The notes beneath the pieces were generated by a model that was given only the letters and a program-made list of their open reading frames with translations, was not told where the DNA came from and searched no databases. Shown here piece by piece: positions 42,706-51,239 of a stretch of 64,000 bases of DNA. The stretch lies in NCBI GenBank assembly GCA_003583745.1, contig QXPY01000009.1:172494-236493 (forward strand), given 5' to 3'. Position 1 is the stretch's first letter, and each line of letters starts with the position of its first letter. The position numbers and the translations under genes were made by a program. This DNA comes from Rhodocyclales bacterium GT-UBC (GTDB lineage Bacteria > Pseudomonadota > Gammaproteobacteria > Burkholderiales > Rhodocyclaceae).

Positions 42706-43668
42706 TTAGAGATGATGCCGATCGATAAAGGCGGTGAGCGCAGCGCGCACGGCATTGGGACCGATGCCGACCTGCTCGTGGAGCTGGACGCGGCTGCCCA
42801 GTTCGAAACGATAACCGGGCGCGACGCCGAGATTGAGCATCGGGCGGGGCGGCGTATCGGCCAGCAGGTCGAAGAACAGCGCATCGACGCCGCCACGACC
42901 CTTGAAGCCTTCTTCCAGCGTGACGATGGCTTGGTAATCGGCCAGGGTTTGCAACAGGGCCGGCCGCTCGAAACCGGCGATATCGAAGAGGTCGATCACG
43001 GCAAGGTCGCGACCGCTGGCGGCGAATTGTTCGGCGACCTGCAAGGCGGTGTGGACCGGGTAACCGGTGGCGATCAGGCAGATTTTCCCGGGGCGACGCA
43101 GCTGGGCAAAGCCGAGCGATGGATCGGGCGCGCCCGCCTGATGCACGACGGGCAGGACCTGGGCGTCGAGGCGCAGGTACTTGGGCTGCCGGCGGGCCAG
43201 GCAGGTATCGAACATGGCCGCGGCCGTCACGTGGTCGGCCGGCGAGAGCAGGCCGAGATTGGGCAGGGCGCGCATGATCGTCAGGTCTTCGTAGCACTGG
43301 TGGGTCGGCCCGGAAACCACGTAGCTGTAACCGGCGCCGACACCGATCAGGTTCACGTTGAGTGGCCGGACTTCAGAGAGCAGGGCGAGGCTGACGCGAA
43401 TCTGCTCGTAGCAGCGCATGGTAATGAAGGGCGCGATGGCGTAGGCGAAGACGGTATAACCTTCGAGCGCCAGTCCGGCCGAGACGTTGATCAGGTTCTG
43501 TTCGGCGATGCCGACATTGACGAAGCGTTCGGGATGTTCGGCGCGAATCCGATCCAGTACCGGAGAACCGAAGTCAGCCGTGACGAAGAACAGTTTTTCA
43601 TCCTGCCGCATGGCTTCCAGCAGGCGTAGCAGGAAGGCGTCGCGCATGGCTTGGGACGGCTGGGTCAT
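42706..43668 (-). CDS. Transketolase-like protein, C-terminal subunit
   Basis: A 320-residue protein with the pyrimidine-binding domain (ThDP-activating Glu in VNVGIAEQNLINVSAGLAL) and the C-terminal transketolase domain (ATGYPVHTALQVAEQFAASG). It pairs with the next gene upstream (ATGA overlap at 43665-43668) to make one split transketolase. Split enzymes of this kind are often in secondary or sugar-branching pathways. Transfer of a two-carbon ketol unit is the expected chemistry. Location directly after the ColD-like gene suggests a 4-keto sugar as acceptor (inference). Confidence 0.85.
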   Translation of the reverse strand: MTQPSQAMRDAFLLRLLEAMRQDEKLFFVTADFGSPVLDRIRAEHPERFVNVGIAEQNLINVSAGLALEGYTVFAYAIAPFITMRCYEQIRVSLALLSEVRPLNVNLIGVGAGYSYVVSGPTHQCYEDLTIMRALPNLGLLSPADHVTAAAMFDTCLARRQPKYLRLDAQVLPVVHQAGAPDPSLGFAQLRRPGKICLIATGYPVHTALQVAEQFAASGRDLAVIDLFDIAGFERPALLQTLADYQAIVTLEEGFKGRGGVDALFFDLLADTPPRPMLNLGVAPGYRFELGSRVQLHEQVGIGPNAVRAALTAFIDRHHL

Positions 43669-44483
43669 GGTGCCTCCCCAAGCAGTTGGTCGAGCAGTTC
43701 GGGTTTGGGATTGATGATGTGGCACAAGGGTTCGCCTTCCAGTTTGGGGACGCCGTGTCCCTTCCTGGTCTTGGCGACCAGCACCTTGGGCTTGCCGGAA
43801 TGGTTTTCCTTCATGGCGGCCAGACGTTCGCGAACCTGGACGACATCGTGACCATCGGCCTCTTCCGCCTGCCAGCCGAAGGCGGCGAAGCGGCCGGCCA
43901 GATCGCCGTGACCGACAATCTTGTTGGTGTAATCGAGCATGCTGATGCGGTTGTCGTCGACGATCAGGTTGAGGTTGTCGAGGCCGTGATGGGCGGCAAA
44001 CATCGCGGCTTCCCAGTTGGCGCCTTCGTGCAGTTCGCCGTCGCCGGCAAGGACGAAGACGGCACGGTCGCTGGCCTTGCGCTTGAGGCCCAGGGCCATG
44101 CCGGTGGCGACGCCCAAGCCATGTCCCAAGGAGCCGTTGACCGTTTCGTAACCGGGAATGACCGGGTCGGGAATGCCGCCCAGAAAACCGCCGGCCTGAC
44201 AGACTTTGTCCAGTGCCTCGACCGGAAAGAAGCCGAGGTCGGCCAGGATGGGATACATGCAGATCGAACCGTGGCCCTTGCTGATGATCAGCCGGTCGCG
44301 CAATTCGGCGAGCGGTTCGGCTGCGTCGTGACGCAAGATACCGCCGTAGTAGAGGGCGACGAAAATCTCGATCGAGGAAAGCGACGAGGCGAGCCGGGTT
44401 TCCGGCGCCCGACGGTGGATGCGCAGGGTTTCGCGCCAGACCCAGCGGGTTTTTGCGGAAAGCGCGTGTTCAGGGCTGTTCAT
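43665..44483 (-). CDS. Transketolase-like protein, N-terminal subunit
   Basis: A 272-residue ThDP pyrophosphate-binding domain. The GDG motif region is GDGELHEGANWEAAMFAAHH followed by NLNLIVDDN. SKGHGSICMYPILADLG and GSLGHGLGVATGMALG are transketolase-typical. It overlaps the next subunit gene and the Fcl-like gene by 4 bp each, so all three are translationally coupled. Confidence 0.87.
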   Translation of the reverse strand: MNSPEHALSAKTRWVWRETLRIHRRAPETRLASSLSSIEIFVALYYGGILRHDAAEPLAELRDRLIISKGHGSICMYPILADLGFFPVEALDKVCQAGGFLGGIPDPVIPGYETVNGSLGHGLGVATGMALGLKRKASDRAVFVLAGDGELHEGANWEAAMFAAHHGLDNLNLIVDDNRISMLDYTNKIVGHGDLAGRFAAFGWQAEEADGHDVVQVRERLAAMKENHSGKPKVLVAKTRKGHGVPKLEGEPLCHIINPKPELLDQLLGEAP

Positions 44484-45442
44484 GATGGCTGCTTTCGTGA
44501 AGAGTGGGCCGGTTGCTGACGATACCAGTCGTAGAGATCCTGAATGCCTTGTTGCAGCGACCGGCGCGGCGTCCAGCCCAAGGCACGCATCCGGCTGCTG
44601 TCGAGCAGCTTGCGCGGGGCGCCGTCGGGCTTGTCGCGGTCCCAGACGATTTGACCGGCAAAGCCGGTGACCTCGGCGATGATTTCAGCCAATTCGCGGA
44701 TCGAGACATCCGTGCCGGGGCCGATATTGATCGGCAGTGCCGGCGTTGCAAGCGTCTCGTCGAGCAGCACCAGGCAGGCCTCGGCCAGATCGTCGGCGTG
44801 CAGGAATTCGCGGCGCGGCGTGCCGCTGCCCCACAGGGTGACTTCCCGGCTGGCGGCGGCACTTGCCGCGTGAAAGCGTTGCAGCAAAGCCGAGAGGACG
44901 TGTCCGGAGGCCGGGTCGAAGTCGTCGTTCGGGCCGTAAACGCTATTCGGGATGACCGGAATGAAGCGGGTTTCGCCATATTGCCGGTTATAGGCCAGGC
45001 AGAGCTGCAGGCCGGCCATCTTGGCCGTGGCGTAGGCGATGCTGGTCGGTTCGGGATGGCCGCTGTACAGGCTTTCTTCAGCCATCGGCTGGGCGCAGAC
45101 CTTGGGGTACATGCAGGACGAGGCGAAGAAGATCGTCCGCTTGATGCCATGCGTGTGGGCTGCTTCCAGGACGGCGGCCTGAATGGCCAGGTTGGGGCGC
45201 ATCAGGTCGGCGGGAAAGTGCTGATTGCGCTGGATGCCGCCCGATTCGCCGGCCGCCAGCACCAGATACTCGGGACGATGGCGCGCGAAATAGGTGGCAA
45301 CGGCAGCCGCATCGCTCAGTTCCAGCTCGCGCCGGGTGGGGAGGAGCAGGTTGGCGTAGCCTTGTGCCTGGAGCAGGCGCGTCACCGCCGAGCCGATCAG
45401 CCCGGTGTGGCCGGCAACCAGAATGGCAGCGTTCTTGTTCAT
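44480..45442 (-). CDS. fcl: GDP-L-fucose-synthase-like epimerase/reductase
   Basis: A 320-residue extended SDR with the WcaG/Fcl pattern: GHTGLIGSAVTRLL at the NADP site, SSCMYPK as catalytic Ser region, YATAKMAGLQLC as YxxxK, and VIPNSVYGPNDDFDPASGHVLSALL. Fcl epimerises C3/C5 and reduces C4 of GDP-4-keto-6-deoxymannose. In heptose pathways of Campylobacter, WcaG relatives act on GDP-4-keto-6-deoxy-heptose. If the 3-OH is removed by the ColD-like enzyme, this protein may work as a C5 epimerase or C4 reductase (compare ColC). Start MNKNAAILVAGHTG is family-like. Confidence 0.82.
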   Translation of the reverse strand: MNKNAAILVAGHTGLIGSAVTRLLQAQGYANLLLPTRRELELSDAAAVATYFARHRPEYLVLAAGESGGIQRNQHFPADLMRPNLAIQAAVLEAAHTHGIKRTIFFASSCMYPKVCAQPMAEESLYSGHPEPTSIAYATAKMAGLQLCLAYNRQYGETRFIPVIPNSVYGPNDDFDPASGHVLSALLQRFHAASAAASREVTLWGSGTPRREFLHADDLAEACLVLLDETLATPALPINIGPGTDVSIRELAEIIAEVTGFAGQIVWDRDKPDGAPRKLLDSSRMRALGWTPRRSLQQGIQDLYDWYRQQPAHSSRKQPS

Positions 45443-45446
45443 GGAC

Positions 45447-46442
45447 TTAAAGGCCGTTCGGTTGATAAAGCACGATGCGGCTGCCCGAATCGTCGAAATT
45501 GAAAGGTACGTGCACCAGGCGGTCGAGGCGGGCACGAATCGCCGGCTGATCCTCGGGGCGGGCGAAGAGCAGGAGGAAACCGCCACCACCAGCGCCCAGT
45601 ATCTTGCCGCCCAGGGCGCCGGCCTTGCGGGCCTCGGCGTAGAGTTCGTCGATGTGCGGCGTGGAGACCCGGTCCGACAGGCTGCGCTTGAGCTGCCAGC
45701 TTTCGTCGAGCAGGCGGCCGAATTCCTCGATCGAAACCGACGGGGTCTGCAGGATGGCGATGGCGTCGTCGACATGGGCCTGCATGCGCTTGAGTTCGGC
45801 GCTGCGTTTTTCCAGGTTTTCGATCTTCGACTTGGCGACTTCCGAAGCGATGCGGGAAACGCCGGTAAAGCACAGCATCAGGTGGCTGCGCAGCGCTTCC
45901 TTGCGCTGTGCCGGGAGGATGATCGGGGAAACGTTGATGGCGCCGCTCGGCTTGAAGTCGATCCGGTTGAGGCCGCCATAGGCCGCCGACACCTGGTCCT
46001 GAGAGCCGACGTTCTCGCCGATCAGGTCCTGCTCGATATGAATGGCGTCGCGGGCGAGGTCTTCCCGCGAGATCAGCTGACCGCGCAGGCCACGCAGGGC
46101 ATGCACCAGACCGACCGTGAAGGACGAGCTGGAGCCGAGCCCGGAGCGGGCCGGCAGATCGCCGTCGTGATGAATTTCCAGCCCGGCCTCGACCTGCGCC
46201 CAGGCCAGCGTGGCGCGAACGGCCGGATGCTGGATCTCTTCGATGCTGCGTACGTTTTCGATGAACGAATAGACGATGCGATGTTTGTGTTCGAAGAAGG
46301 GCGGCAGGTAGCGGCAGCTGATGTAGCAGTATTTGTCGATGGTCGTGGCCAGCACCGAGCCGCCGTGTTCCCGGTACCAGGTCGGATAGTCGGTGCCGCC
46401 GCCGAAGAAGGAGATGCGAAAAGGAGTGCGGGTGATGATCAT
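45447..46442 (-). CDS. hddA: D-glycero-D-manno-heptose 7-phosphate kinase-like (GHMP)
   Basis: A 331-residue GHMP kinase. It starts MIITRTPFRISFFGGGTDYPTW, has the ATP loop PARSGLGSSSSFTVGLVHAL and the C-terminal GAGGGGFLLLFA. This exact pattern is that of HddA, which phosphorylates C1 of heptose 7-phosphate on the way to GDP-heptose. Some relatives phosphorylate fucose. The presence of hddC in the same string supports heptose. Confidence 0.83.
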   Translation of the reverse strand: MIITRTPFRISFFGGGTDYPTWYREHGGSVLATTIDKYCYISCRYLPPFFEHKHRIVYSFIENVRSIEEIQHPAVRATLAWAQVEAGLEIHHDGDLPARSGLGSSSSFTVGLVHALRGLRGQLISREDLARDAIHIEQDLIGENVGSQDQVSAAYGGLNRIDFKPSGAINVSPIILPAQRKEALRSHLMLCFTGVSRIASEVAKSKIENLEKRSAELKRMQAHVDDAIAILQTPSVSIEEFGRLLDESWQLKRSLSDRVSTPHIDELYAEARKAGALGGKILGAGGGGFLLLFARPEDQPAIRARLDRLVHVPFNFDDSGSRIVLYQPNGL

Positions 46443-46446
46443 GGGC

Positions 46447-47973
46447 TCAGTCGCCGAGCAGTTTACGTTTGAGCGGGATGGTGGCCATGTCGATCACGTT
46501 CTGACGCTCTTGAGGGCCGAATTTACGCTCCACCAGGTCAAGATAGGCCGGGTTGGTGAAGTAGGTCTGCCAGGCCCGGTCGCGGAAGCGCAGCACCTCG
46601 GCGGCACTGACATGTTTGGTCGGCAGGGGCTCGCATTCGTAGGACAGGAAGGCATAGCCTTCGTAGGAGGTCGGCAAGGCCCAGCCCTGCTGGCGGGCGA
46701 TATGGTAGATCGGGCTGCCGGGAAGGGCCTGGCAGGGATACATGTTGGCCATTTCGGTATTGAGTTCGAGGGCCAGGTCGAGCGTCTGCTGCATGGTTTC
46801 CAGCGTGTCGTCGGGAAAACCGAATATGTAGTTGGAAATGACCTTGATATCGGCGTCGCGGATGGTGTGGCAGATGTCCTTGATGCTGACTTCCTGAAAA
46901 CTGCCCTTCGACATTTCGCGTCGAACTTGCAGGTTGCCGGCTTCGATCCCCAGCGCCAGCCAGTTGATGCCGGCCCGTTTGAACTTTTCCAGCGCGTCGG
47001 CCCGCACGGTGTCGACCCGGGCATAGGCCCAGAGGTTGAAACCGTAGTCGCTCTCGGCCAGCCGATCGACCAGCGGGCCGTAGTGCTTGCGGTTGAGAAA
47101 GAACATTTCGTCGCTCAGGCGCAGGGTGCTGACCCCGAGGCGGGCCAGCTTGTCCATTTCTCGGATCACCCAGTCGGTGCTCCAGAAGCGCATGCCGCGC
47201 GAGTCGGCGGCGCTGATCCCCTCGCCGTTGTCCTGGCGGTTGACGATGTTGATCATGCAGAAATCGCAGCCGAAGTTGCAGCCGAGCGAGGTGTAGATCG
47301 CGGCGAACGGGGTGCGCCGGGCATGGTCGAAGCCGGCATGCCAGAAATGGGCACGGTACAGGTCGAGCGGTCTTTCCCGGTAGGGCAGCAGGTCCCAGGC
47401 GTAGCCGGGCAGGTCGAGATCCATCCGTGACTGGGGAACGACCGACTCCGGCGGGTTCAGCTGGAGGAGGGTTTCTCCTCCCGCCTCCCGGCGCTTGTAG
47501 CCGATACCGCGAATGCGGGCCAGATCGTCGTGCAGATTGCTCGCCAGCAGGTTGTGCAGTGCGTACACGCCTTCGTTGAGGAGGACGATATCGACACAGG
47601 ATTCGGCGAGAACCTCCCGGGGCAGGGCGCTGGTATGCGAGCCGACGAAGGCGATGCGCGTCGCCGGGTGGGCTTCCTTGAGCGCACGGGCCAAGGCCAG
47701 GGCGCCGATCATGCTGGTGGTGCCCGAATTCGGGTTCTGGCCGTAAACCACCATGACGACCAGTCGCGCATCGGCGTCGGCAATCCGGCCGACGGCAGCG
47801 TCCAGGGACAGCTTCTCGGCGTCGCAATCGAGCAGGCCAACGCCATAACCCTTGGCGCGGCACGACTCGGCGAGCAGCAAGGCCCAGGTGGGCGGTTCGA
47901 TGGCCGAGAAAACCTTGGCCAGATCCTGATAGGCCTTGGCGGAAGAGTCAGGGTTGACGAACAGAACGTCCAT
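46447..47973 (-). CDS. Cobalamin-binding-type radical SAM protein
   Basis: A 508-residue protein with an N-terminal B12-binding-like domain (about 1-150; VNPDSSAKAYQDLAKVFSAIEPPTWALLLAESC). The radical SAM domain carries the canonical cluster C232-x3-C236-x2-C239 (GCNFGCDFC). Such proteins methylate or rearrange substrates with methylcobalamin and SAM. It lies 4 bp before hddA, so it may act on the heptose or deoxy sugar, for example as a C-methyltransferase (inference). Canonical cysteine spacing sets it apart from the 30312 gene. Confidence 0.83.
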   Translation of the reverse strand: MDVLFVNPDSSAKAYQDLAKVFSAIEPPTWALLLAESCRAKGYGVGLLDCDAEKLSLDAAVGRIADADARLVVMVVYGQNPNSGTTSMIGALALARALKEAHPATRIAFVGSHTSALPREVLAESCVDIVLLNEGVYALHNLLASNLHDDLARIRGIGYKRREAGGETLLQLNPPESVVPQSRMDLDLPGYAWDLLPYRERPLDLYRAHFWHAGFDHARRTPFAAIYTSLGCNFGCDFCMINIVNRQDNGEGISAADSRGMRFWSTDWVIREMDKLARLGVSTLRLSDEMFFLNRKHYGPLVDRLAESDYGFNLWAYARVDTVRADALEKFKRAGINWLALGIEAGNLQVRREMSKGSFQEVSIKDICHTIRDADIKVISNYIFGFPDDTLETMQQTLDLALELNTEMANMYPCQALPGSPIYHIARQQGWALPTSYEGYAFLSYECEPLPTKHVSAAEVLRFRDRAWQTYFTNPAYLDLVERKFGPQERQNVIDMATIPLKRKLLGD

Positions 47974-47985
47974 GGTTTTTCCGAT

Positions 47986-49137
47986 TCAATTAAAGCGGGT
48001 GCCGTGATCCAGCCAGTCGCTGTATTGGCGGCAACGGATACGGCTGGTGTAGCGTTCGAGAACGGCTTGGCGTCCGTTCGTGACCAGGTGCTGGCGCCAG
48101 TCCGGTTCGTGGCGCAAGCGGGTCAGTTTCTGCGCCAGTTCCTCGATCGAGTCGAACAGCACCAGTTCTTCATCCTCCTTGAACCATTCGGCACAACGGG
48201 GCCGCTCGGGGATGCGCCAGCTGACGCTGGGCACGCAGGCGGCCATGGTTTCCAGCACGCGGCCCGAGTAGGACTTGATCAGGGTCGGCAAATTGATGTT
48301 CGCCATGCCGAGGCGATAACCGTCCAGCAGCAGGGAGAACAGGTCGCGGCGCAGGGCCATCAGTTCGTTCGTGTAGGCAGCGAAGGCGCTGCGATCGAGG
48401 CGGCCTGCTTGCAGGCGCTCGGTGACCTCCTTGTGGATGGTTTCGAAGCGCGCCAAGGTATCGCTGTTGCGTTCCGGTAGCTGGAAATGCGGGCGGTCCA
48501 TCAGGCCTTCGAGACGACGGTCGGCCAGATAGAGGTTGCGCGGCAGCAAGTGGGCCTTGGGCAGGTCGTAGCCCGGTCCGGTGAAATAGGTCGAACCGAT
48601 GAAGGAGGCGACTTCCTTGTCTGGCGGCGGGGCGTCGAGAACCAGTTCTTCCGGCAGCAGGAAGATGTTCTGTGCCGCCGGGATGCCGAAGCGGCTTTCG
48701 ATGGCCGGCACGTCCATTTCGTCGGGGACCAGGGCGTGCGTGCAGTGCGGCAGGCTGGCATAGCCGCTATCCACCCATTCCTGCAGAAAGGGCAGGACTT
48801 CGTGTTCGAAGGGCGTGTAGTTGAGCGATTCGAGGGCGACGCTGACGCGCACCGGGGCGACTTCCTTGAGCCAGCTCCAGAAATTCTCGTCGTAGCAGGC
48901 ATGGTTGCTCCATACCCATGCCTCGTCGAATTGCTCACCGGCAAGCAGGCGAGGCGCATGCTTGATGAAGCTGTCGTCGGCATCCGGGGCGCGTCCGAAG
49001 AGGGCGGGAAGCAGGGTGCACTGGTGCCCGTTGCGGGCGAATCCGTCGATGAAGGCGTAGGAGCCGGTGTAGGACCAGCCTCTGCCGCGTTGCCAGTTGT
49101 CGAATTCGAGCAGGACGAAAAGAATTTTCTTGGCCAT
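47986..49137 (-). CDS. GT-B-like glycosyltransferase (CgeB-like)
   Basis: A 383-residue protein. It has a Rossmann-type start (KKILFVLLEFDNWQRGRGW) and a C-terminal region typical of CgeB/group 1 transferases (INLPTLIKSYSGRVLETMAACVPSVSWRIPERPRCAEWFKEDEELVLFDSIEEL). The sugar donor cannot be told. It lies 12 bp before the radical SAM gene in the same direction. Confidence 0.78.
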   Translation of the reverse strand: MAKKILFVLLEFDNWQRGRGWSYTGSYAFIDGFARNGHQCTLLPALFGRAPDADDSFIKHAPRLLAGEQFDEAWVWSNHACYDENFWSWLKEVAPVRVSVALESLNYTPFEHEVLPFLQEWVDSGYASLPHCTHALVPDEMDVPAIESRFGIPAAQNIFLLPEELVLDAPPPDKEVASFIGSTYFTGPGYDLPKAHLLPRNLYLADRRLEGLMDRPHFQLPERNSDTLARFETIHKEVTERLQAGRLDRSAFAAYTNELMALRRDLFSLLLDGYRLGMANINLPTLIKSYSGRVLETMAACVPSVSWRIPERPRCAEWFKEDEELVLFDSIEELAQKLTRLRHEPDWRQHLVTNGRQAVLERYTSRIRCRQYSDWLDHGTRFN

Positions 49138-49155
49138 GGGCGTGTTCGATGTGAA

Positions 49156-50205
49156 TTAGTTTCCGCTGCGGGCGTCGAGCAGACGGGCTAGCCCGTCTGC
49201 CAGATCGACCTCGGGCTGCCAACCCAGGCGGCGGATCTTGTCGATGTTGAAATGGCCCGAACTGCGCGGGGCCGGCGCGGCACCGGCCAATGCCCTGGTC
49301 CGCACGGCAAGACGTCCGGATTTGCCGGCCGCTGCGATCAGTTTTTCGGCCAACTCGAGGATGCTGATTTCCTCGGTCGCACCGACGTTGTAGGCCTCGC
49401 CTGACTGTCCTTTGAGCAGGATGTGAAAGAGGGCCGAAACGGTATCCGAGACATAGCAGAACGGGCGCGTCGCCGAGCCATCCGAATCGAGCCGGATGTC
49501 GACATCGGCCAGCACGTTGGCAAGCAGGTCGGTGATGGCGCGGCCATCGTCGAGGGCCATGCCCGGCCCGTAGCAGTGCGAAATACGGGCGATGCGGGCA
49601 TCGACGCCGAACTGGGTGAAATAGGCGCGGCACAGGGTTTCGGCGAGTCGTTTGCTTTCGCCGTAGCAGGCGCGCGGCCCGAGCGGGTCGTCGCCGCCGA
49701 AGTCGGTTTCGCCGATGCAGTCGATATGGCCGGTGTTCTCGCCATAGACGGCGCCACTGCTCAGGAAAAGCAGACGGGCGCCATCCCGGCGGGCCAGTTC
49801 GAGCAGTTGCCGGGTGCCCTCGGTATTGGCCAGGATGGTGTCCACCGGCTTTTGCATGTAGGACTTGGGGCTGGCCGGGCTGGCGGCATGAATGATGAGG
49901 TCGAACGCTTCGGCCGGCTGCCAGGGGGCGCTGACATCCTGAATCAGTGGACTGACTTCGCCCGGCAGGTCGAGCCAGGGCAGGCGGTTGCGCAGTTTGT
50001 CCAGGTCGCGGGCCAGGGCGAAAAGACGCAGGTCGGCGGTCGGGAGACTGCGCTTGAGATAGGCCAGGGCTTCGACGATGTGGCCGCCGATGAAGCCGGC
50101 CGCACCGGTGACCAGAATCCGTTTGCCGTGCAGTTCGGCCCAGGGCAAGGGGGCCGCGAGCATGCGCTGCAGGTCTTCGGCCAGGATAGGGCTAGGCGCT
50201 CGCAT
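49156..50205 (-). CDS. Extended SDR sugar reductase/epimerase, YerF candidate
   Basis: A 349-residue extended SDR: TGAAGFIGGHIVEAL near residue 33, SSGAVYGE as Ser/Thr site and YGESKRLAE as YxxxK. The Asp-Glu of 4,6-dehydratases is absent. It resembles UDP-glucuronate decarboxylase and CDP-paratose/tyvelose type enzymes in general outline. Given the CDP-4-keto-3,6-dideoxyglucose genes and the YerE-like gene just upstream, a ketone reductase that finishes the CDP-branched sugar is a reasonable proposal. It overlaps the methyltransferase gene by 14 bp. Confidence 0.78.
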   Translation of the reverse strand: MRAPSPILAEDLQRMLAAPLPWAELHGKRILVTGAAGFIGGHIVEALAYLKRSLPTADLRLFALARDLDKLRNRLPWLDLPGEVSPLIQDVSAPWQPAEAFDLIIHAASPASPKSYMQKPVDTILANTEGTRQLLELARRDGARLLFLSSGAVYGENTGHIDCIGETDFGGDDPLGPRACYGESKRLAETLCRAYFTQFGVDARIARISHCYGPGMALDDGRAITDLLANVLADVDIRLDSDGSATRPFCYVSDTVSALFHILLKGQSGEAYNVGATEEISILELAEKLIAAAGKSGRLAVRTRALAGAAPAPRSSGHFNIDKIRRLGWQPEVDLADGLARLLDARSGN

Positions 50206-51232
50206 AGATTTCTTCCAGGCCGATCAGGCGTTGCGCGGCGATACCTTGGGCCAGTAGCTGGGCTTTGATGTTGCGGCCGAATTTGATCGAACTGATCACG
50301 ATCGGTAGCGCAGTATGCCGTTCGGCGTCATAGCCGCCGATCGCGTGCTGGCCAATCGACTGCCCCCATTTGTCCGGCGCACTGTCGAGCAAGGCGCGAA
50401 CGTCGAGGTCGTCGAGCAGTGGTTCGATGTAGTTCTTGAAGTCGCCGCCGATGCCATAGACGAAGAACGGACCGCCGGTGATTAGCCGAAAACGTTCGAT
50501 CAATTTTTGCCTTCCCCAACCTGTTGGCTTGGCGAGGCGGGCAATGGCGCGGATCGAGTCGGGGTAAACCGGCGATTCGTAATGGCCGGTGCTCAGGTTG
50601 GTGCAATCCCAGCCATGTCTGGCCAGCAACAGGCTGAGCGAGACCGGCGTGAATTGATGCAGGTGTTCCGGGTTCAGATCGCTTTCCAGCCAGGGATGGC
50701 CGGCCCGGTTGGGGACTTCGACGACGATCAGCCCGTTTTCGCTCAGCAAATTGGTCCAGCTGGCCAGTTCGGCGCCGACGTCGGCGATATGTTCGAGGAC
50801 GTGAAAGCTGGCGATCAGGTCGTAGCTGGCCGGCGGTATGCCGGCTGCCGGCGTCGTGAATACCTGATCGAGAACCTGGCCGGCCTGGACGGCATCCCTG
50901 GACAGTTCGATGCCATCGTAACGCAGGGTCAGCCCGGCCTTGATGCGTTGGCCCAGTTCGCCCTCGGCGCAGCCGACTTCCAGGATGCGCCGGGCGCCGA
51001 TCTCGCCGACAAGCGGCTGGATAAGTGCCTGGCGGCTGTCCATCTTGCGCTTGAACCAGGGCGTGTCGGCATCGTTACGGGCGGACAGGGACTGATAGTG
51101 GGCCGCGTCGATCCGCCCGGCTTGCCGCCAGCGATGCCCGCAGCACGGGCAGCTGCGGTAATCGCCCGGCGTCGCCGCAGCCTGGGGGGCCGGGCTGGCG
51201 CAGCATGGGCAGAGGGCGTCAGTTGCGGACAT
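50192..51232 (-). CDS. Methyltransferase with zinc-type N-terminus and C-terminal Rossmann domain
   Basis: A 346-residue protein with Cys pairs C8/C11 and C28/C31-like at the N-terminus (CPCCASPAPQ, SCPCCGHRW). The SAM domain reads RRILEVGCAEGELGQRIKAG near residue 82 and ASFHVLEHIADVGAEL. The C-terminal domain (GPFFVYGIGGDFKNYIEPLL) resembles that of the 29090 gene product. The layout matches NDP-sugar C-methyltransferases and related sugar-modifying proteins. It may act on the CDP-branched sugar. Confidence 0.78.
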   Translation of the reverse strand: MSATDALCPCCASPAPQAAATPGDYRSCPCCGHRWRQAGRIDAAHYQSLSARNDADTPWFKRKMDSRQALIQPLVGEIGARRILEVGCAEGELGQRIKAGLTLRYDGIELSRDAVQAGQVLDQVFTTPAAGIPPASYDLIASFHVLEHIADVGAELASWTNLLSENGLIVVEVPNRAGHPWLESDLNPEHLHQFTPVSLSLLLARHGWDCTNLSTGHYESPVYPDSIRAIARLAKPTGWGRQKLIERFRLITGGPFFVYGIGGDFKNYIEPLLDDLDVRALLDSAPDKWGQSIGQHAIGGYDAERHTALPIVISSIKFGRNIKAQLLAQGIAAQRLIGLEEIYASA

Positions 51233-51239
51233 CGGACGC

